Shown: in pieces, positions 47,820 through 57,204 of the stretch
Layout: every line of letters begins with the position of its first letter
How positions within the stretch are numbered: position 1 is the first letter of the stretch
Notes under the pieces: model-generated
Told to the model about the DNA's origin: nothing
The model's database searches: none
What the model saw: only the letters and a program-made list of their open reading frames with translations
Assembly: GCF_001428745.1 (NCBI RefSeq)
Contig: NZ_LMIO01000002.1
Location: 62,001-126,000 of the forward strand
Direction: 5' to 3'
Source of the DNA: Leifsonia sp. Root227
GTDB lineage: Bacteria > Actinomycetota > Actinomycetes > Actinomycetales > Microbacteriaceae
Length of the DNA stretch: 64,000 nucleotides
Translations under genes and position numbers: made by a program

Positions 47820-49877
47820 CTAGAACCTTCCACCGCCTCGGCGCGAGCGCGTTCCTCCTCCGCCGAAACTTCCCGAGCTGAATCCGCCGCCGCCCCCGCC
47901 ATGGCTGCTGCGACCCCCGCCGCCGCCGCCGCCGCCGCCGAAGAGGCCACCGCCTCCGCCTCCTCCGCCGAGCACGGAGTTGATCAGAATGCCGCCGAGG
48001 ATCGCGCCCATCGCGCCGTTGCCGCCTCCGCCGGAGCTCCCGCCGCCGAAGCCGCCTCCGCCGAACATCCCACCGAGCCCGCCGGCGTCCGGCTGGAACC
48101 CGCCGACGTCGCGCTGCGCGAGCTGCGTCGCCTCCTCGGCGAGCTGGGCGGCGCGCTGCGCCTGGGCGAGCGCAGTGACAGGATCGGCGACCGCCGTCGA
48201 TTCCGCCTGCACGACGAGGCGGCCTGCCTCTGCGAGCCTGGTGCGCGCTTCCGGCCCGACAGCGCCGCGACGCGCCGTGATGAAGTCCTCGCACGCCGAC
48301 ACCCTGGAGCGCGCGGCGAGGAGTGTCTGCTGCAGCGACGCCTGCGCTCGCTGGGTCTGCTGCCGCGCATCCCGCACGCTCTGCAGCACACCGTCGATGC
48401 CCTGGTTGGCCGCGGCGAGCCGCTGCGCGATCTCCAGTGGGTTGATCGGGCCGGCGGCGATCTTGGCCTTGACGTCGGTGAGGGTCTGCTCCGTGGCGGC
48501 GACGACGCCGGCGACGGAGCCGTTCGCGTCGTCCGCCGCCGCGATCGTGCGGGCCTCGGCGAGGTCGCTCTCCAGCTCGGCGATGGTGGCGTCGATCGTC
48601 TGCTGTGCTGTGCCGAGGTCCGACCCGACCCTGTCGACGGCGTCGAGGAGGAGCTTGGCCTGGTCGACGGACTCTTCCGCGGCGCGCACGCCGATGGCGG
48701 CGGCACTGGTGTCGCCTGCTGCGCTCTTCTCTGCGGCGGCGCTGAGCGCGGTGCCGACGAACGTGAGCCGCTCCGTCGCCTGGGCGATGTTGTCGTGCAC
48801 CGTCGCGAGCGATGCCGCGGTGTACTTCGCGGACAGCGCCGCGAACGTCGCTGTCGACTGTTCCAGCCTGCCGTGCACGGTCTGCGCCGCTGCCTGCACC
48901 TCGGCGCTCGCCTGCGGGATGCGCTTCTCCAGCGACCGCAGCTCGTCGAAGGCGTCAGCCTGCTTGTCGAGCGCGTCGTTCGCTTCCTGGCAGAGCTGGA
49001 CGATCTGGGCGTTCCACTCGCGCTTCTGCTGCTCGGTGTCGGGTTCGGCGTCGTCGAGCTTCTGCTTGATGGTGAAGGCGTCTCTGAGCTGTGCCTTGGC
49101 CGCATCCAGTGCCGCCTGGAACGGGACGACGGAGTCGGCGCCGTACTGCGCCGTGGCGAAGCCGAGCTCTTCCTCACTGGTGCGGATGGCGTCGTCGGTC
49201 TGCACCAGGGCGGAGCCCGCCCGCCGTTCGAGGTCGACGAGCGGGATGGACTGCAGCTCGCTCTGCGGGGTCTGTGCTCCCGGCGTCTGCGGGCCGCCGG
49301 CGGCGACCTTCTTGCGCGACCGCGAGCGGACCACGATGAAGATGATCACCCCGATGACGATCACCGCGACGATGAAGATCCAGAAGAAGCTCGCGCCACC
49401 TCCGCCGCCGACGGCGTCCCCGAGCCCGGTGGCCGCCGCGGTCGCCGCGCCTGCCCAATCGCCGGCGCGCAGCTTCGGCTCGATGTCGTTCTGCTCGATC
49501 TGGGTGAGCTGGTCGGCGGAGACAGGTCCGGCGTCGTCGCCGGACAGGTAGTACGCCCGCCCGTCGGTCGCGACGGCCAGCAGGTAGTCGGACGGCCCGA
49601 GGTTGTTGCGCGCGGCCGTCTCGTTGGCCCAGTCCGCCGCATCCGTCGGATTGGTGAACCGGTCGACGTAGACGACGAAGAGGTCGATCTTGTGGTCGGT
49701 GTACAGCTTGTCCGTCGCGGCCTCGATGGTCGACACCTGCGACGTGACCACACCCGCCTGATCGAGCACGTGACCGGAGCCCAGGTCGACGGGATCGGCG
49801 GCGCTCGCCATCGACGCCGTGCCGAAGATCAGCCCGATCGTCAGCAGGAACCCGCCAAGTACGCGTCGTCGGTGCAT
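47820..49877 (-). CDS. TPM-domain membrane protein with long coiled coil and Gly-rich tail
   Basis: Protein of 685 residues. A signal peptide (1-26, cut after SMASA) leads to an extracytoplasmic TPM domain (about 30-140: VLDQAGVVT, DLFVVYVD, DYLLAVATDGRAYYLS). Then come one membrane helix (163-183), a basic stop-transfer RSRSRKK, and about 370 residues of coiled coil. The last 100 residues are mostly Gly (GGMFGGGGFGGGSSGGGG and so on). This architecture accompanies PspA-family proteins in actinobacteria. It probably senses or supports envelope integrity; the TPM domain was named for photosystem repair and phosphatase proteins, but catalysis here is unproven. First gene of the pair. Confidence 0.88.
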   Translation of the reverse strand: MHRRRVLGGFLLTIGLIFGTASMASAADPVDLGSGHVLDQAGVVTSQVSTIEAATDKLYTDHKIDLFVVYVDRFTNPTDAADWANETAARNNLGPSDYLLAVATDGRAYYLSGDDAGPVSADQLTQIEQNDIEPKLRAGDWAGAATAAATGLGDAVGGGGGASFFWIFIVAVIVIGVIIFIVVRSRSRKKVAAGGPQTPGAQTPQSELQSIPLVDLERRAGSALVQTDDAIRTSEEELGFATAQYGADSVVPFQAALDAAKAQLRDAFTIKQKLDDAEPDTEQQKREWNAQIVQLCQEANDALDKQADAFDELRSLEKRIPQASAEVQAAAQTVHGRLEQSTATFAALSAKYTAASLATVHDNIAQATERLTFVGTALSAAAEKSAAGDTSAAAIGVRAAEESVDQAKLLLDAVDRVGSDLGTAQQTIDATIAELESDLAEARTIAAADDANGSVAGVVAATEQTLTDVKAKIAAGPINPLEIAQRLAAANQGIDGVLQSVRDARQQTQRAQASLQQTLLAARSRVSACEDFITARRGAVGPEARTRLAEAGRLVVQAESTAVADPVTALAQAQRAAQLAEEATQLAQRDVGGFQPDAGGLGGMFGGGGFGGGSSGGGGNGAMGAILGGILINSVLGGGGGGGGLFGGGGGGGGGRSSHGGGGGGFSSGSFGGGGTRSRRGGGRF

Positions 49878-50046
49878 CTGCTCACTCTCTCGAGTCGGTG
49901 GTACCAGCCGAGTCTATTGGGGGCGCGCGAGGGCGCGCCAGGGCTGCTGCACCGCCCGACTGTTGCAGCCTGTTACGCACGGGATGCGCCGCCGGCCGAG
50001 CCCCGAACACAATGGAGCAGGCAGTCACGACGGGAGAGGAGCAGGC

Positions 50047-50796
50047 ATGGGCATCCAGGGTCGCTCCCTCGCGGTCGTCGAGGCCACCCGGTTCCGTGGC
50101 CACGACCCCGAGTACCACGGCTACGTCCAGCTCCTCGTCGGCGCGGTCATCGCCGAGGCTGAGTCGCAGGGCTGGACCGTCTCCCGCCTCGCGGCGGACG
50201 ACGGTGTGGATGCACTGCTCACCCGCACGGAGACCGCGGACGCCATCGTCGTCATGGGCGGAGAGGACATCGCACCGCGCTTCTACGGCGGAGGCACGGG
50301 ATACGAGGGGGAGAGCCGCCACCTGGAGACGGCGGACGCCGCCCAGCTCGCGCTCGTGCGCCGTGCCGTCGAGCGGGAGACGCCGCTGCTCGGCATCTGC
50401 CGCGGCCTGCAGATCCTCAACGTCGCGTTCGGCGGCAGCCTCGTGCAGCACCTCGGCGAGGAGACAGCGCACAGGAACCACGGCGTCCCCATCCACGAGA
50501 TCATGGCGTCGCATCCCGTCGAGGTCGAGGCGGACAGCCGCACAGCAGAGCTGCTCGGCTCCACCCGCGTGGATGTGCAGAGCGCCCACCACCAGGCCGT
50601 GGATGCGGTGGGCTCCGGCCTGCGCGTCACCGGTCGCGCCGCCGATGGTCACGTCGAAGCGCTCGAGCACGAGACCGCCCCTGTCATCGCGGTGCAGTGG
50701 CACCCGGAAGACCCAGGAGCACCGGTCGGCCAGCTCGCCGCCCTGCTCGGTCACCTCAGCATCGCCGCGCGGATTCCGCAGGCCACCGCCGCCTGA
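50047..50796 (+). CDS. Class-I glutamine amidotransferase-like hydrolase (peptidase C26)
   Basis: Gamma-glutamyl-GABA hydrolase-like (PuuD) protein of 249 residues. The nucleophile Cys118 lies in LLGICRGLQILNVAFGG and the His in VQWHPEDPG, completing the C26 dyad; MGGEDIAPRFY and HHQAVD also fit. The ATG at 50047 has GAGGAG upstream; the longer open frame is not conserved. PuuD-type enzymes free GABA from gamma-glutamyl-GABA in putrescine breakdown, but no other Puu genes are near, so this role is only suggested. Divergent from the TPM gene and convergent with pcm. Confidence 0.88.
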   Translation: MGIQGRSLAVVEATRFRGHDPEYHGYVQLLVGAVIAEAESQGWTVSRLAADDGVDALLTRTETADAIVVMGGEDIAPRFYGGGTGYEGESRHLETADAAQLALVRRAVERETPLLGICRGLQILNVAFGGSLVQHLGEETAHRNHGVPIHEIMASHPVEVEADSRTAELLGSTRVDVQSAHHQAVDAVGSGLRVTGRAADGHVEALEHETAPVIAVQWHPEDPGAPVGQLAALLGHLSIAARIPQATAA

Positions 50797-50860
50797 CGGC
50801 CACAAGCCACCAGTAGCCGCGCCAATTCGGGTCAGAATCGCAGCAGGTACCGGTGTCTCG

Positions 50861-51472
50861 TCACCAGCCTGACTCGCCGAGGAGGGGGACGAAGGCCACG
50901 GCGCCGAGGTTCGTCTCAGTGAGGTCGCCGCTGGCGGCGATGGTGAAGGCGGCGAGGTGCTGCGCGCCGCCGGTGTGGCCGATCGGCATGACGATGCGGC
51001 CGCCCGGCGCGAGCTGGTCGAGCCAGGCCAGCGGCACGGACGGGCCTGTCGCCGCGGCGACGATGGCGTCGTACGGAGCGCCTTCTGCCCAGCCGAGCGT
51101 GCCGTCGCCGGTGACGACGTTCACCCGGTAGCCGAGCGCTTCGAGCGTCGCCGCCGCGGTGACGGCGAGGTCGGGGTGCCGTTCGACGCTGACGACGCGG
51201 TGCCCGAGTTCGGCGGCGACGGCGGCCGCGTATCCGGAGCCGGTGCCGATGTCGAGCACGGCGTCCTCCGGCCCGATCCGTGCCGCCTCGAGCATCAGTG
51301 CCACGATGTACGGCTGCGAGATGGTCTGGCCGTCGCCGATCGGGAGCGGGTGGTCGTCGTAGGCGTACCTGGCCTGCTCGTCCGGCACGAACAGGTGCCG
51401 CGGCACGCGTCGCATCGCGTCGAGGACCCGCTGGTCTTCGATCCCGCGGGGGACGAGTTGCTGCTCGACCAT
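50861..51472 (-). CDS. pcm: Protein-L-isoaspartate O-methyltransferase
   Basis: Repair methyltransferase of at least 203 residues that methylates isoaspartyl residues. MVEQQLVPRGIEDQRVLDAMRRVPRHLFVP is the Pcm N-terminus, DGQTISQPYIVALM the substrate-contact region and VLDIGTGSGY the SAM site; GGRIVMPIG is near the C-terminus. The first ATG is 51472, but in-frame codons upstream read FADERRR, which also resembles family N-termini, with no ATG, GTG or TTG there; the true start may be a rarer codon upstream. It follows the kinase gene by 122 bases, a gap with two 15-bp repeats (51527-51556). Confidence 0.9.
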   Translation of the reverse strand: MVEQQLVPRGIEDQRVLDAMRRVPRHLFVPDEQARYAYDDHPLPIGDGQTISQPYIVALMLEAARIGPEDAVLDIGTGSGYAAAVAAELGHRVVSVERHPDLAVTAAATLEALGYRVNVVTGDGTLGWAEGAPYDAIVAAATGPSVPLAWLDQLAPGGRIVMPIGHTGGAQHLAAFTIAASGDLTETNLGAVAFVPLLGESGW

Positions 51473-51594
51473 CCGCCTGCGTTCGTCGGCGAATTCGGTG
51501 TTCGTACCGCTATTGAACCACCGCGGGCACGGCGGCGACAGGCACGGCGGCGACAGGCGCGCCCAGCGCGCCCGCCGACGCCGTCGTCATCCGT

Positions 51595-52620
51595 TCAGCC
51601 CGCGACCGGCAGCGCGGCCTGCCGCGACGCCAACTGCTCGCGTGCCGCCGTCAGCGCCGCCGCGTCCGCGCCCGCCGCCTCCAGGGCGAGCAGCCCGGCT
51701 CCGAGGATCGGCGCAGCCGTCACCAGCTCGATGTGGGCGAGCGGCGCCCGCTCGGCCAGCCCGGCCTCGACCGCGTTCAGCAGTCTGGCGTCCCGTGCGC
51801 CGATCACTCCGCCGCCGAGCACCACGGGCACCGGCCGGTCGAGCAGGTCCAGTCTGCGCAGCGTCGTGGCCGCGAACACGACGATCTCTTCCGCCTGCCG
51901 GTCGACGAGCGCGCCGGCCACCGCATCCCCTGCCCTCGCAGCGTCGAGCACGGAGGGCGCGATGCGGGAGAGGTCGCTGTTCGGGATGCGCTCGAAGTGC
52001 AGCGCCTCGATGACCTCCGTGACGCCGCCCAGCCCGTACACCGCCGGGATGTCCGTGGTCAGCCTGGTCGCCGGACCCCGCCCGTCCACCGCGCGGGCGG
52101 CGTGCCACAGCGCCTGCTCTCCGAGGTGCCAGCCGCCTCCCCAGTCGCCGGACATGATGCCGAGCGACGGATACCGCACCACCTCGCCGTCGGCGCGGAC
52201 GCCGACGCAGTTGATGCCGGTGCCGCAGACCACGGCCACCGCATCCTGTTCGCTGGTCCCTGCGCGCAGCAGCGCGAACAGGTCGTTGTCGACCACCGCG
52301 TCCGCCCAGGCGAATCCCGCGATGCCCTCTCGGAACGCTGCGACCTCGGCGGGGAGGTCGAGGCCGGACAGGTAGATGTTCGCGGCGGCGATCGGGCGGA
52401 CCCCTGTTTGCGCAAGCAGGTCTTCGATCAGCCCGTCGACCAGGACGGCCGCCTCCGACATCCCGATGATGTGCGGGCTCGACGTCGTTCCGCGCGCGCT
52501 CGCGATCACGGTGCCGTCGAGCTCGATCGCGACCGCGTCCGTCTTCGACCCTCCACCGTCGACCGCGATGGCGATGGGCAGCGCAGCGCTCGCGCCGCCC
52601 GCGTCGTCCGCCCGGCTCAC
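51595..52620 (-). CDS. BadF/BadG-type kinase (N-acetylglucosamine kinase-like)
   Basis: ASKHA-fold sugar kinase of 341 residues. The phosphate-1 motif AVDGGGSKTD, GTGINC (phosphate 2) and the segment GIMSGDWGGGWHLG match N-acetylglucosamine/glucosamine kinases of the BadF group. The GTG start overlaps the GH4 stop by GTGA. Last gene of the ROK-controlled sugar operon. Since uptake is by an ABC importer without phosphorylation, this kinase probably makes the 6-phosphate used by the GH4 glycosidase or phosphorylates its product. An Ala-rich C-terminus ends the protein. Confidence 0.88.
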   Translation of the reverse strand: MSRADDAGGASAALPIAIAVDGGGSKTDAVAIELDGTVIASARGTTSSPHIIGMSEAAVLVDGLIEDLLAQTGVRPIAAANIYLSGLDLPAEVAAFREGIAGFAWADAVVDNDLFALLRAGTSEQDAVAVVCGTGINCVGVRADGEVVRYPSLGIMSGDWGGGWHLGEQALWHAARAVDGRGPATRLTTDIPAVYGLGGVTEVIEALHFERIPNSDLSRIAPSVLDAARAGDAVAGALVDRQAEEIVVFAATTLRRLDLLDRPVPVVLGGGVIGARDARLLNAVEAGLAERAPLAHIELVTAAPILGAGLLALEAAGADAAALTAAREQLASRQAALPVAG

Positions 52621-53888
52621 TTCGCCCACGACAGGTGGTCCCTGTTCCTGGCGATGAGCAGGTCGGTGAGCTTCTCCGCCTTCTCGTACTGTCCGACCAG
52701 TGGATGCGCGAGCATCGCCCGCACCACCCGCTCGCGCCCGCCGTGCACTGCCGCGTCCAGCGCCAGCCGCTCGTACCCGGCGACGTGCGAGATGAGCCCG
52801 CGCAGGTCGTCGGGCAGCGGGTCGATCGGCAGCGCTGTCACGCCGCCGGCGCCGACGGTGGCCGACACCTCGATCACGTGGTCGTCCGGCAGGAACGGCA
52901 GGGAGCCGTCGTTGCGCAGGTTGACCACCTGCGTGTCCCCGCGGTCGCTGGTGAGCGACGCGATCAGGTCGACGGCGGCCTCCGAGTAGAAGGCGCCTCC
53001 GCGCTTCGCGAGCTGCTCCGGCTTGGTGTCGACGGACGGGTCGGCGTAGAGCTCCAGCAGCGCGCGCTCCACCTCCTGCACGGCCTCGGCGCGGGTGGGG
53101 GAGCCGAGCTGTTCGCGCAGCACCTCGTCGTGGGCGTAGTAGTAGCGCAGATAGTAGCTGGGCACCGTGCCGAGCATCGAGATCAGGGAGGCAGGCAGCT
53201 CGATCTCGGAGGCGAGCTCGTCGAGGTGGGTCGCCAGGAGGCCGGGGAGCGCATCCTTGGTGCCCGACGAGTCCGTCACGAATGCCGCGCGCTCCCAGGT
53301 GAGGTGGTTGAGCCCCACGTGGCCGAGCGTGATCTGCGTGTGGTCGACGCCGAGCAGGTTCGCGAAGCGGCGCTGGAAGCCGATGGCAACGTTGCAGAGG
53401 CCGACAGCGCGGTGGCCCTCCTGCAGCAGGGCGCGGGTGACGATGCCGACGGGGTTGGTGAAGTCGACGATCCACGCATCCGGTTTGGCGTGGGCGCGCA
53501 CGGCGTCCGCGACGCGCAGCACGACAGGGACCGTGCGCAGCGCCTTGGCGAAGCCGCCGGGCCCCGTGGTCTCCTGCCCGATGCAGCCGCACTCGTGCGG
53601 GAACGTCTCGTCCCCGTGGCGCGCTGCCTGCCCGCCGACACGGAGCTGGATCAGCACGGCGTCCGCGTCGGAGACCCCGGCGACGAGGTCGCTCGTCGGC
53701 ACGATGCGTCCGGTGTGCCCTGCCGCGCGGAACATCCGCTCGCTCATCCCGCCGACCAGCCGCAGCCTGTCGGGGTCGGTGTCGACGAGCCACAGCTCTT
53801 CGATGGGGAGGATGTCGCGCATCCTGGCGAACCCGTCGATGAGTTCTGGAGTGTAGGTGGATCCTCCACCGACGACTGCGAGTTTCAC
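52617..53888 (-). CDS. GH4 family 6-phospho-beta-glucosidase-like enzyme
   Basis: NAD- and metal-dependent glycosidase of family GH4, 423 residues. The Rossmann motif VVGGGSTYTPEL starts the protein. LCNVAIGFQRRFA has the metal-binding Cys, GHVGLNHLTW the His, and VDFTNPVGIV and CIGQETTGPGGFAKALR are conserved. GH4 enzymes act by an oxidation-elimination path with NAD and Mn. The GTG at 53888 follows AAGGGA, two bases after the permease stop. Most GH4 6-phospho-beta-glucosidases work with PTS transport; here the partner is an ABC system and a kinase, which is uncommon. Confidence 0.92.
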   Translation of the reverse strand: MKLAVVGGGSTYTPELIDGFARMRDILPIEELWLVDTDPDRLRLVGGMSERMFRAAGHTGRIVPTSDLVAGVSDADAVLIQLRVGGQAARHGDETFPHECGCIGQETTGPGGFAKALRTVPVVLRVADAVRAHAKPDAWIVDFTNPVGIVTRALLQEGHRAVGLCNVAIGFQRRFANLLGVDHTQITLGHVGLNHLTWERAAFVTDSSGTKDALPGLLATHLDELASEIELPASLISMLGTVPSYYLRYYYAHDEVLREQLGSPTRAEAVQEVERALLELYADPSVDTKPEQLAKRGGAFYSEAAVDLIASLTSDRGDTQVVNLRNDGSLPFLPDDHVIEVSATVGAGGVTALPIDPLPDDLRGLISHVAGYERLALDAAVHGGRERVVRAMLAHPLVGQYEKAEKLTDLLIARNRDHLSWAK

Positions 53889-53890
53889 TG

Positions 53891-54793
53891 CTATCCCTTC
53901 ACGCCTGTGAGTGTGATGCCCTCCACGAATACGCGTTGGGCGAAGAAGAAGATGAGGACGACGGGGATGGTGACGAGCATCGTCATGGCCATCGTGAGCC
54001 CCCAGTCGGTGCCGTGCACCCCGCGGAACGACGCCAGGCCGTACGCGACGGGCCAGGCCGCCGGGTTCTCCGACGTGTAGAGCAGGGGGCCGTAGTAGTC
54101 GTTCCACGAGTTGAAGAACATGAAGATCGCCGTCGCCGCGATGCCGGGCTTCGCCATCGGAAGCACCACCCGCCAGAGCACGCCGAACTCGCCGTTGCCG
54201 TCGATCCGTGCTGCGTCGGCGTACTCGCTCGGGATGGTGAGGAAGAACTGGCGAAGCAGGAAGATCGAGAACGCGTCGCCGAGAAGGTTCGGCAGGATGA
54301 GCGGCCAGAGCGTTCCGGTCAGGTTGAGCTGCGACCACATCACATAGATCGGGATGGCCGTGACCTGCGGAGGGAGCAGCATCGCGATGATGATCACGGT
54401 GAACAGCACGCCCGAACCGCGGAACTTGATCTTGGCGAGGGCGTACGCGGCAGGAACGCTCGACACCAGCATGAAGACGGTGGCGAGGATCGCGTACAGG
54501 GCGGAGTTGCCGAACCACTGCAGCAGCGGCACGGTCGTGAACACCTTCACGTAGTTGTCCCACTGGAACGGCTGCGGCCAGATGGATGCGGTCAGCGTCT
54601 GCTCGCTCGACATCAGCGAGGTGAGGAACACGAACACGATCGGGGCGGCGAACAGGATGCCGAGCGCGACCAGCACGATGTGCTCTGCGATCCAGGCGAG
54701 CACCCTGCGGCTGCGAAGTGAGCGAGGGGTCGGGATTCGCCCCTGCCGCTTGGCGGGCGCCGCTGGCGGCTTGGTCAGGGTTGCGGAGGTCAT
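53891..54793 (-). CDS. Sugar ABC transporter permease (MalG type)
   Basis: Inner-membrane permease of 300 residues with six hydrophobic segments. The EAA loop EYADAARIDGNGEFGVLWRVVLPMAKPGIA identifies a MalFGK-type sugar permease. The N-terminus is basic and Pro-rich. The ATG overlaps the stop of the partner permease by ATGA. The operon has no ATPase gene, so a shared MsiK-like ATPase encoded elsewhere probably powers it, as is common in actinobacteria. Confidence 0.92.
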   Translation of the reverse strand: MTSATLTKPPAAPAKRQGRIPTPRSLRSRRVLAWIAEHIVLVALGILFAAPIVFVFLTSLMSSEQTLTASIWPQPFQWDNYVKVFTTVPLLQWFGNSALYAILATVFMLVSSVPAAYALAKIKFRGSGVLFTVIIIAMLLPPQVTAIPIYVMWSQLNLTGTLWPLILPNLLGDAFSIFLLRQFFLTIPSEYADAARIDGNGEFGVLWRVVLPMAKPGIAATAIFMFFNSWNDYYGPLLYTSENPAAWPVAYGLASFRGVHGTDWGLTMAMTMLVTIPVVLIFFFAQRVFVEGITLTGVKG

Positions 54794-55767
54794 TGTGCGC
54801 CTTCCGGGGTGAACGCCTTGAACCGGCGAAGCAGGAGGATGAGGATGACGGCGGCCACGACGAACAGGAGCACCGCGAGGGCGGAGGCGTAGCCGAGCTG
54901 GTACGTGCCGAAGCCGCGGACGTAGAGCCACTGGGTGTACGTCAGCAGGGAGCCGTCCGGATAGCCGAGGTTGTTGCTGATGCCCTCGCCGATCACCGCC
55001 TTGCCTGAGGCGACCCCGGAGGCGACCGCCGCCTCCGTGAAGTACTGGATCGCCGCGATCACCCCGGTGACCACCGAGAACAGCAGGACGGGCGCGATGC
55101 TCGGCATCGTCACGTAGCGCACCTTCTGCAGGCCGTTGGCCCCGTCCAGGGATGCTGCTTCGTACTGCTCCTTCGACACGTCGAGCAGGGCGGCGAGGAA
55201 GATGATCATGATGTCGCCCATCACCCACACCCCGAGGAGCACGAGCGACGGCTTCGACCAGGCAGGGTCGTTGAACCACAGCGGACCCTGGATGCCGAAG
55301 AACTTCAGCACCTGGTTCACCGGGCCGGTGCCGGGGTTGAACAGGAACACGAACGCCACGACGCTCGCGACGGGCGGAACGAGAGCTGGGAGATAGAACA
55401 GCGTGCGCCAGAACCCGGATGCGCGCTTCGCCCTGGCGAGGAGCCCGGCGATCAGCAACGCGAAGGCCACCTTCACCGGCACCCAGATCACCACGAACCA
55501 GAGCGTGTTGAGGGTGGCCTGCCAGACGTTCGGGTCCTGCGTGAAGAGGTACTGGTAGTTGCGCAGGCCGATCCACTGCGGAGACGACACGAGGTCGAAC
55601 CGGGTGAACGAGTAGTAGACGGACGCGATCAGCGGGTACACGAAGAAGATCACGAGGCCGAGGAGCGCTGGCGCGAGCAGCGCCAGCGTGACGAGCTTGC
55701 GCTTGGTGCGTGCCCGCGAGGGGCGGACGCGTGCCGCCCGCCCCTCGCGGATTGCCGTTGACGTCAT
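54790..55767 (-). CDS. Sugar ABC transporter permease (MalF type)
   Basis: Permease of 325 residues with six membrane segments. LLGLVIFFVYPLIASVYYSFTRFDL near the N-terminus and the EAA loop QYEAASLDGANGLQKVRYVTMPSIAP are diagnostic. The Arg-rich N-terminal 25 residues are cytoplasmic. The ATG has AAGG close upstream and lies four bases after the binding-protein stop. Pairs with the MalG-type permease to import a di- or oligosaccharide. Confidence 0.92.
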   Translation of the reverse strand: MTSTAIREGRAARVRPSRARTKRKLVTLALLAPALLGLVIFFVYPLIASVYYSFTRFDLVSSPQWIGLRNYQYLFTQDPNVWQATLNTLWFVVIWVPVKVAFALLIAGLLARAKRASGFWRTLFYLPALVPPVASVVAFVFLFNPGTGPVNQVLKFFGIQGPLWFNDPAWSKPSLVLLGVWVMGDIMIIFLAALLDVSKEQYEAASLDGANGLQKVRYVTMPSIAPVLLFSVVTGVIAAIQYFTEAAVASGVASGKAVIGEGISNNLGYPDGSLLTYTQWLYVRGFGTYQLGYASALAVLLFVVAAVILILLLRRFKAFTPEGAQ

Positions 55768-55771
55768 GACC

Positions 55772-57109
55772 TTACGGACCCGTCGTCAGCGCGAGAGCGT
55801 CGTTGATCTGCTTGTCGACGTTCTTGAGACCCGCCTGCAGGTCGCCGCCCTGGCTCTGGTACTTGTTCCAGAAGTCCTGGAACGACTGCTGGTATCCGGC
55901 GCCGAGCGGGCTGGCGGGGGTGGTGGCCACGTTCGGGCTGGATGCGACGTCGAGGAACGTCTTGTACTGGTCGGAGACCTCGAGCTTCGGCGAGTTGAGC
56001 GCGTCCTTCGTGGTCGGCACGTTCTTGAGGCCGTTGGCGAGCTTGACGACCGCATCCGTGTCGGTGGTGAGGTACTTCAGCAGCGCCCAGGCGAGCTCCG
56101 GGTTCTTGGAGCCCTTCGAGATGCCGATGATGTTGCCCGTCATGTATCCGCCGCCGTACAGCTCGGTGTGGTCGTCGGCGGTCGGGAACGGAGCAGTGCC
56201 GTAGTTCAGCTTCTTCGCCTGGTCGGCGATGAACGCCGTGCGGTACTCACCGTCCATGTTCATGGCCACCTGGCCGGTCTGGAAGGCGTTGTCCGCTGAG
56301 AACTCCTGGCCGAGACCGGAGGTGAAGGTGTTCAGCTTGTCCCAGCCGATCTTGTCGACATATGCCTTCTGCCACTCCATCAGCTCTGTCCAGCCCGTGC
56401 TGGAGCTGATCGCGCTCGTGCCGTCGGACTTGAGCCAGTCGGCTCCCGCCGCTGGGCCGTAGTGCGCCGCCGCGTTCTCGTACCAGCCCATGGTCGGGTT
56501 GAAGCCCAGGGTCTTGATCGAGCCGTCCGGGTTGAACGTGGTCAGCTTGTCCGCCATCGTCTCCAGCTCGGACAGGGTCTTCGGCGGAGCGGTGAAGCCG
56601 GCCGCGGAGAGCAGATCCTTGTTGTAGTAGAGGCCGTAGACGTCGGCGAGCATCGGCATCGCGCAGCGAGTGCCCTTGAACTCGGTGTACGACTTCACGG
56701 TGTCGGAGAACTGGCTCATGTCGACGCCGTCGCGCTCGATCACCTTGTTGAGGCTGCGGAAGGCGCCGTTGGAGCAGAAGTTGCCGACGATGTCCGTCGA
56801 GTACGACAGGCCGACATCCACCTTGCTGCCGGTGGCGATGGCCTTCTGCAGCTTTTCGTCGTCCTGGCCGGAGTGCACCTCGACTTTGATCTTCGGGTTC
56901 TTCTTCTCGAAGTCGTCGACGACCGACTGGATGACCTTGGCCTCTCGGTCGGAGAAGAAGTGCCAGAACGAGACGGTGCCGGACAGCTCCTTCGGGGTGT
57001 TCGCCTCGAAGGAGGCGCTGCTGCCTCCGCCGGAGCACCCGGCGAGGGCCAGGGCCGCCGCCGCGGCGACCGCGACGGTGGCGATGATGTGACGTTGACG
57101 GTGTTTCAC
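55772..57109 (-). CDS. Sugar ABC transporter binding lipoprotein
   Basis: Family-1 extracellular solute-binding protein of 445 residues. The signal has the lipobox L-A-G-C with Cys25, followed by GGGSSAS. TVSFWHFFSDREAKVIQSVVDDFEKKNP and MPMLADVYGLYYNKDLLSAAG match the maltose/multiple-sugar class. The GTG start follows GAGGAA. It lies 95 bases after the ROK gene. The ligand is probably a beta-linked disaccharide, judged by the GH4 gene downstream, but this is inference. Confidence 0.92.
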   Translation of the reverse strand: MKHRQRHIIATVAVAAAAALALAGCSGGGSSASFEANTPKELSGTVSFWHFFSDREAKVIQSVVDDFEKKNPKIKVEVHSGQDDEKLQKAIATGSKVDVGLSYSTDIVGNFCSNGAFRSLNKVIERDGVDMSQFSDTVKSYTEFKGTRCAMPMLADVYGLYYNKDLLSAAGFTAPPKTLSELETMADKLTTFNPDGSIKTLGFNPTMGWYENAAAHYGPAAGADWLKSDGTSAISSSTGWTELMEWQKAYVDKIGWDKLNTFTSGLGQEFSADNAFQTGQVAMNMDGEYRTAFIADQAKKLNYGTAPFPTADDHTELYGGGYMTGNIIGISKGSKNPELAWALLKYLTTDTDAVVKLANGLKNVPTTKDALNSPKLEVSDQYKTFLDVASSPNVATTPASPLGAGYQQSFQDFWNKYQSQGGDLQAGLKNVDKQINDALALTTGP

Positions 57110-57204
57110 GGGTGGTTCCTCACTGATTCCGGTTCGTGATGCGTTCGATGGACGGGTGATGCAGTGGTGCGGGTGCTGCGGTGGAGCGTTGCCGGTGCTC
57201 CGCG

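Noticed and set aside
47820-48100. Gly-rich region of the TPM protein as a separate structural protein gene
   Set aside because: It is continuous in frame with the TPM protein and has no own start or ribosome site.
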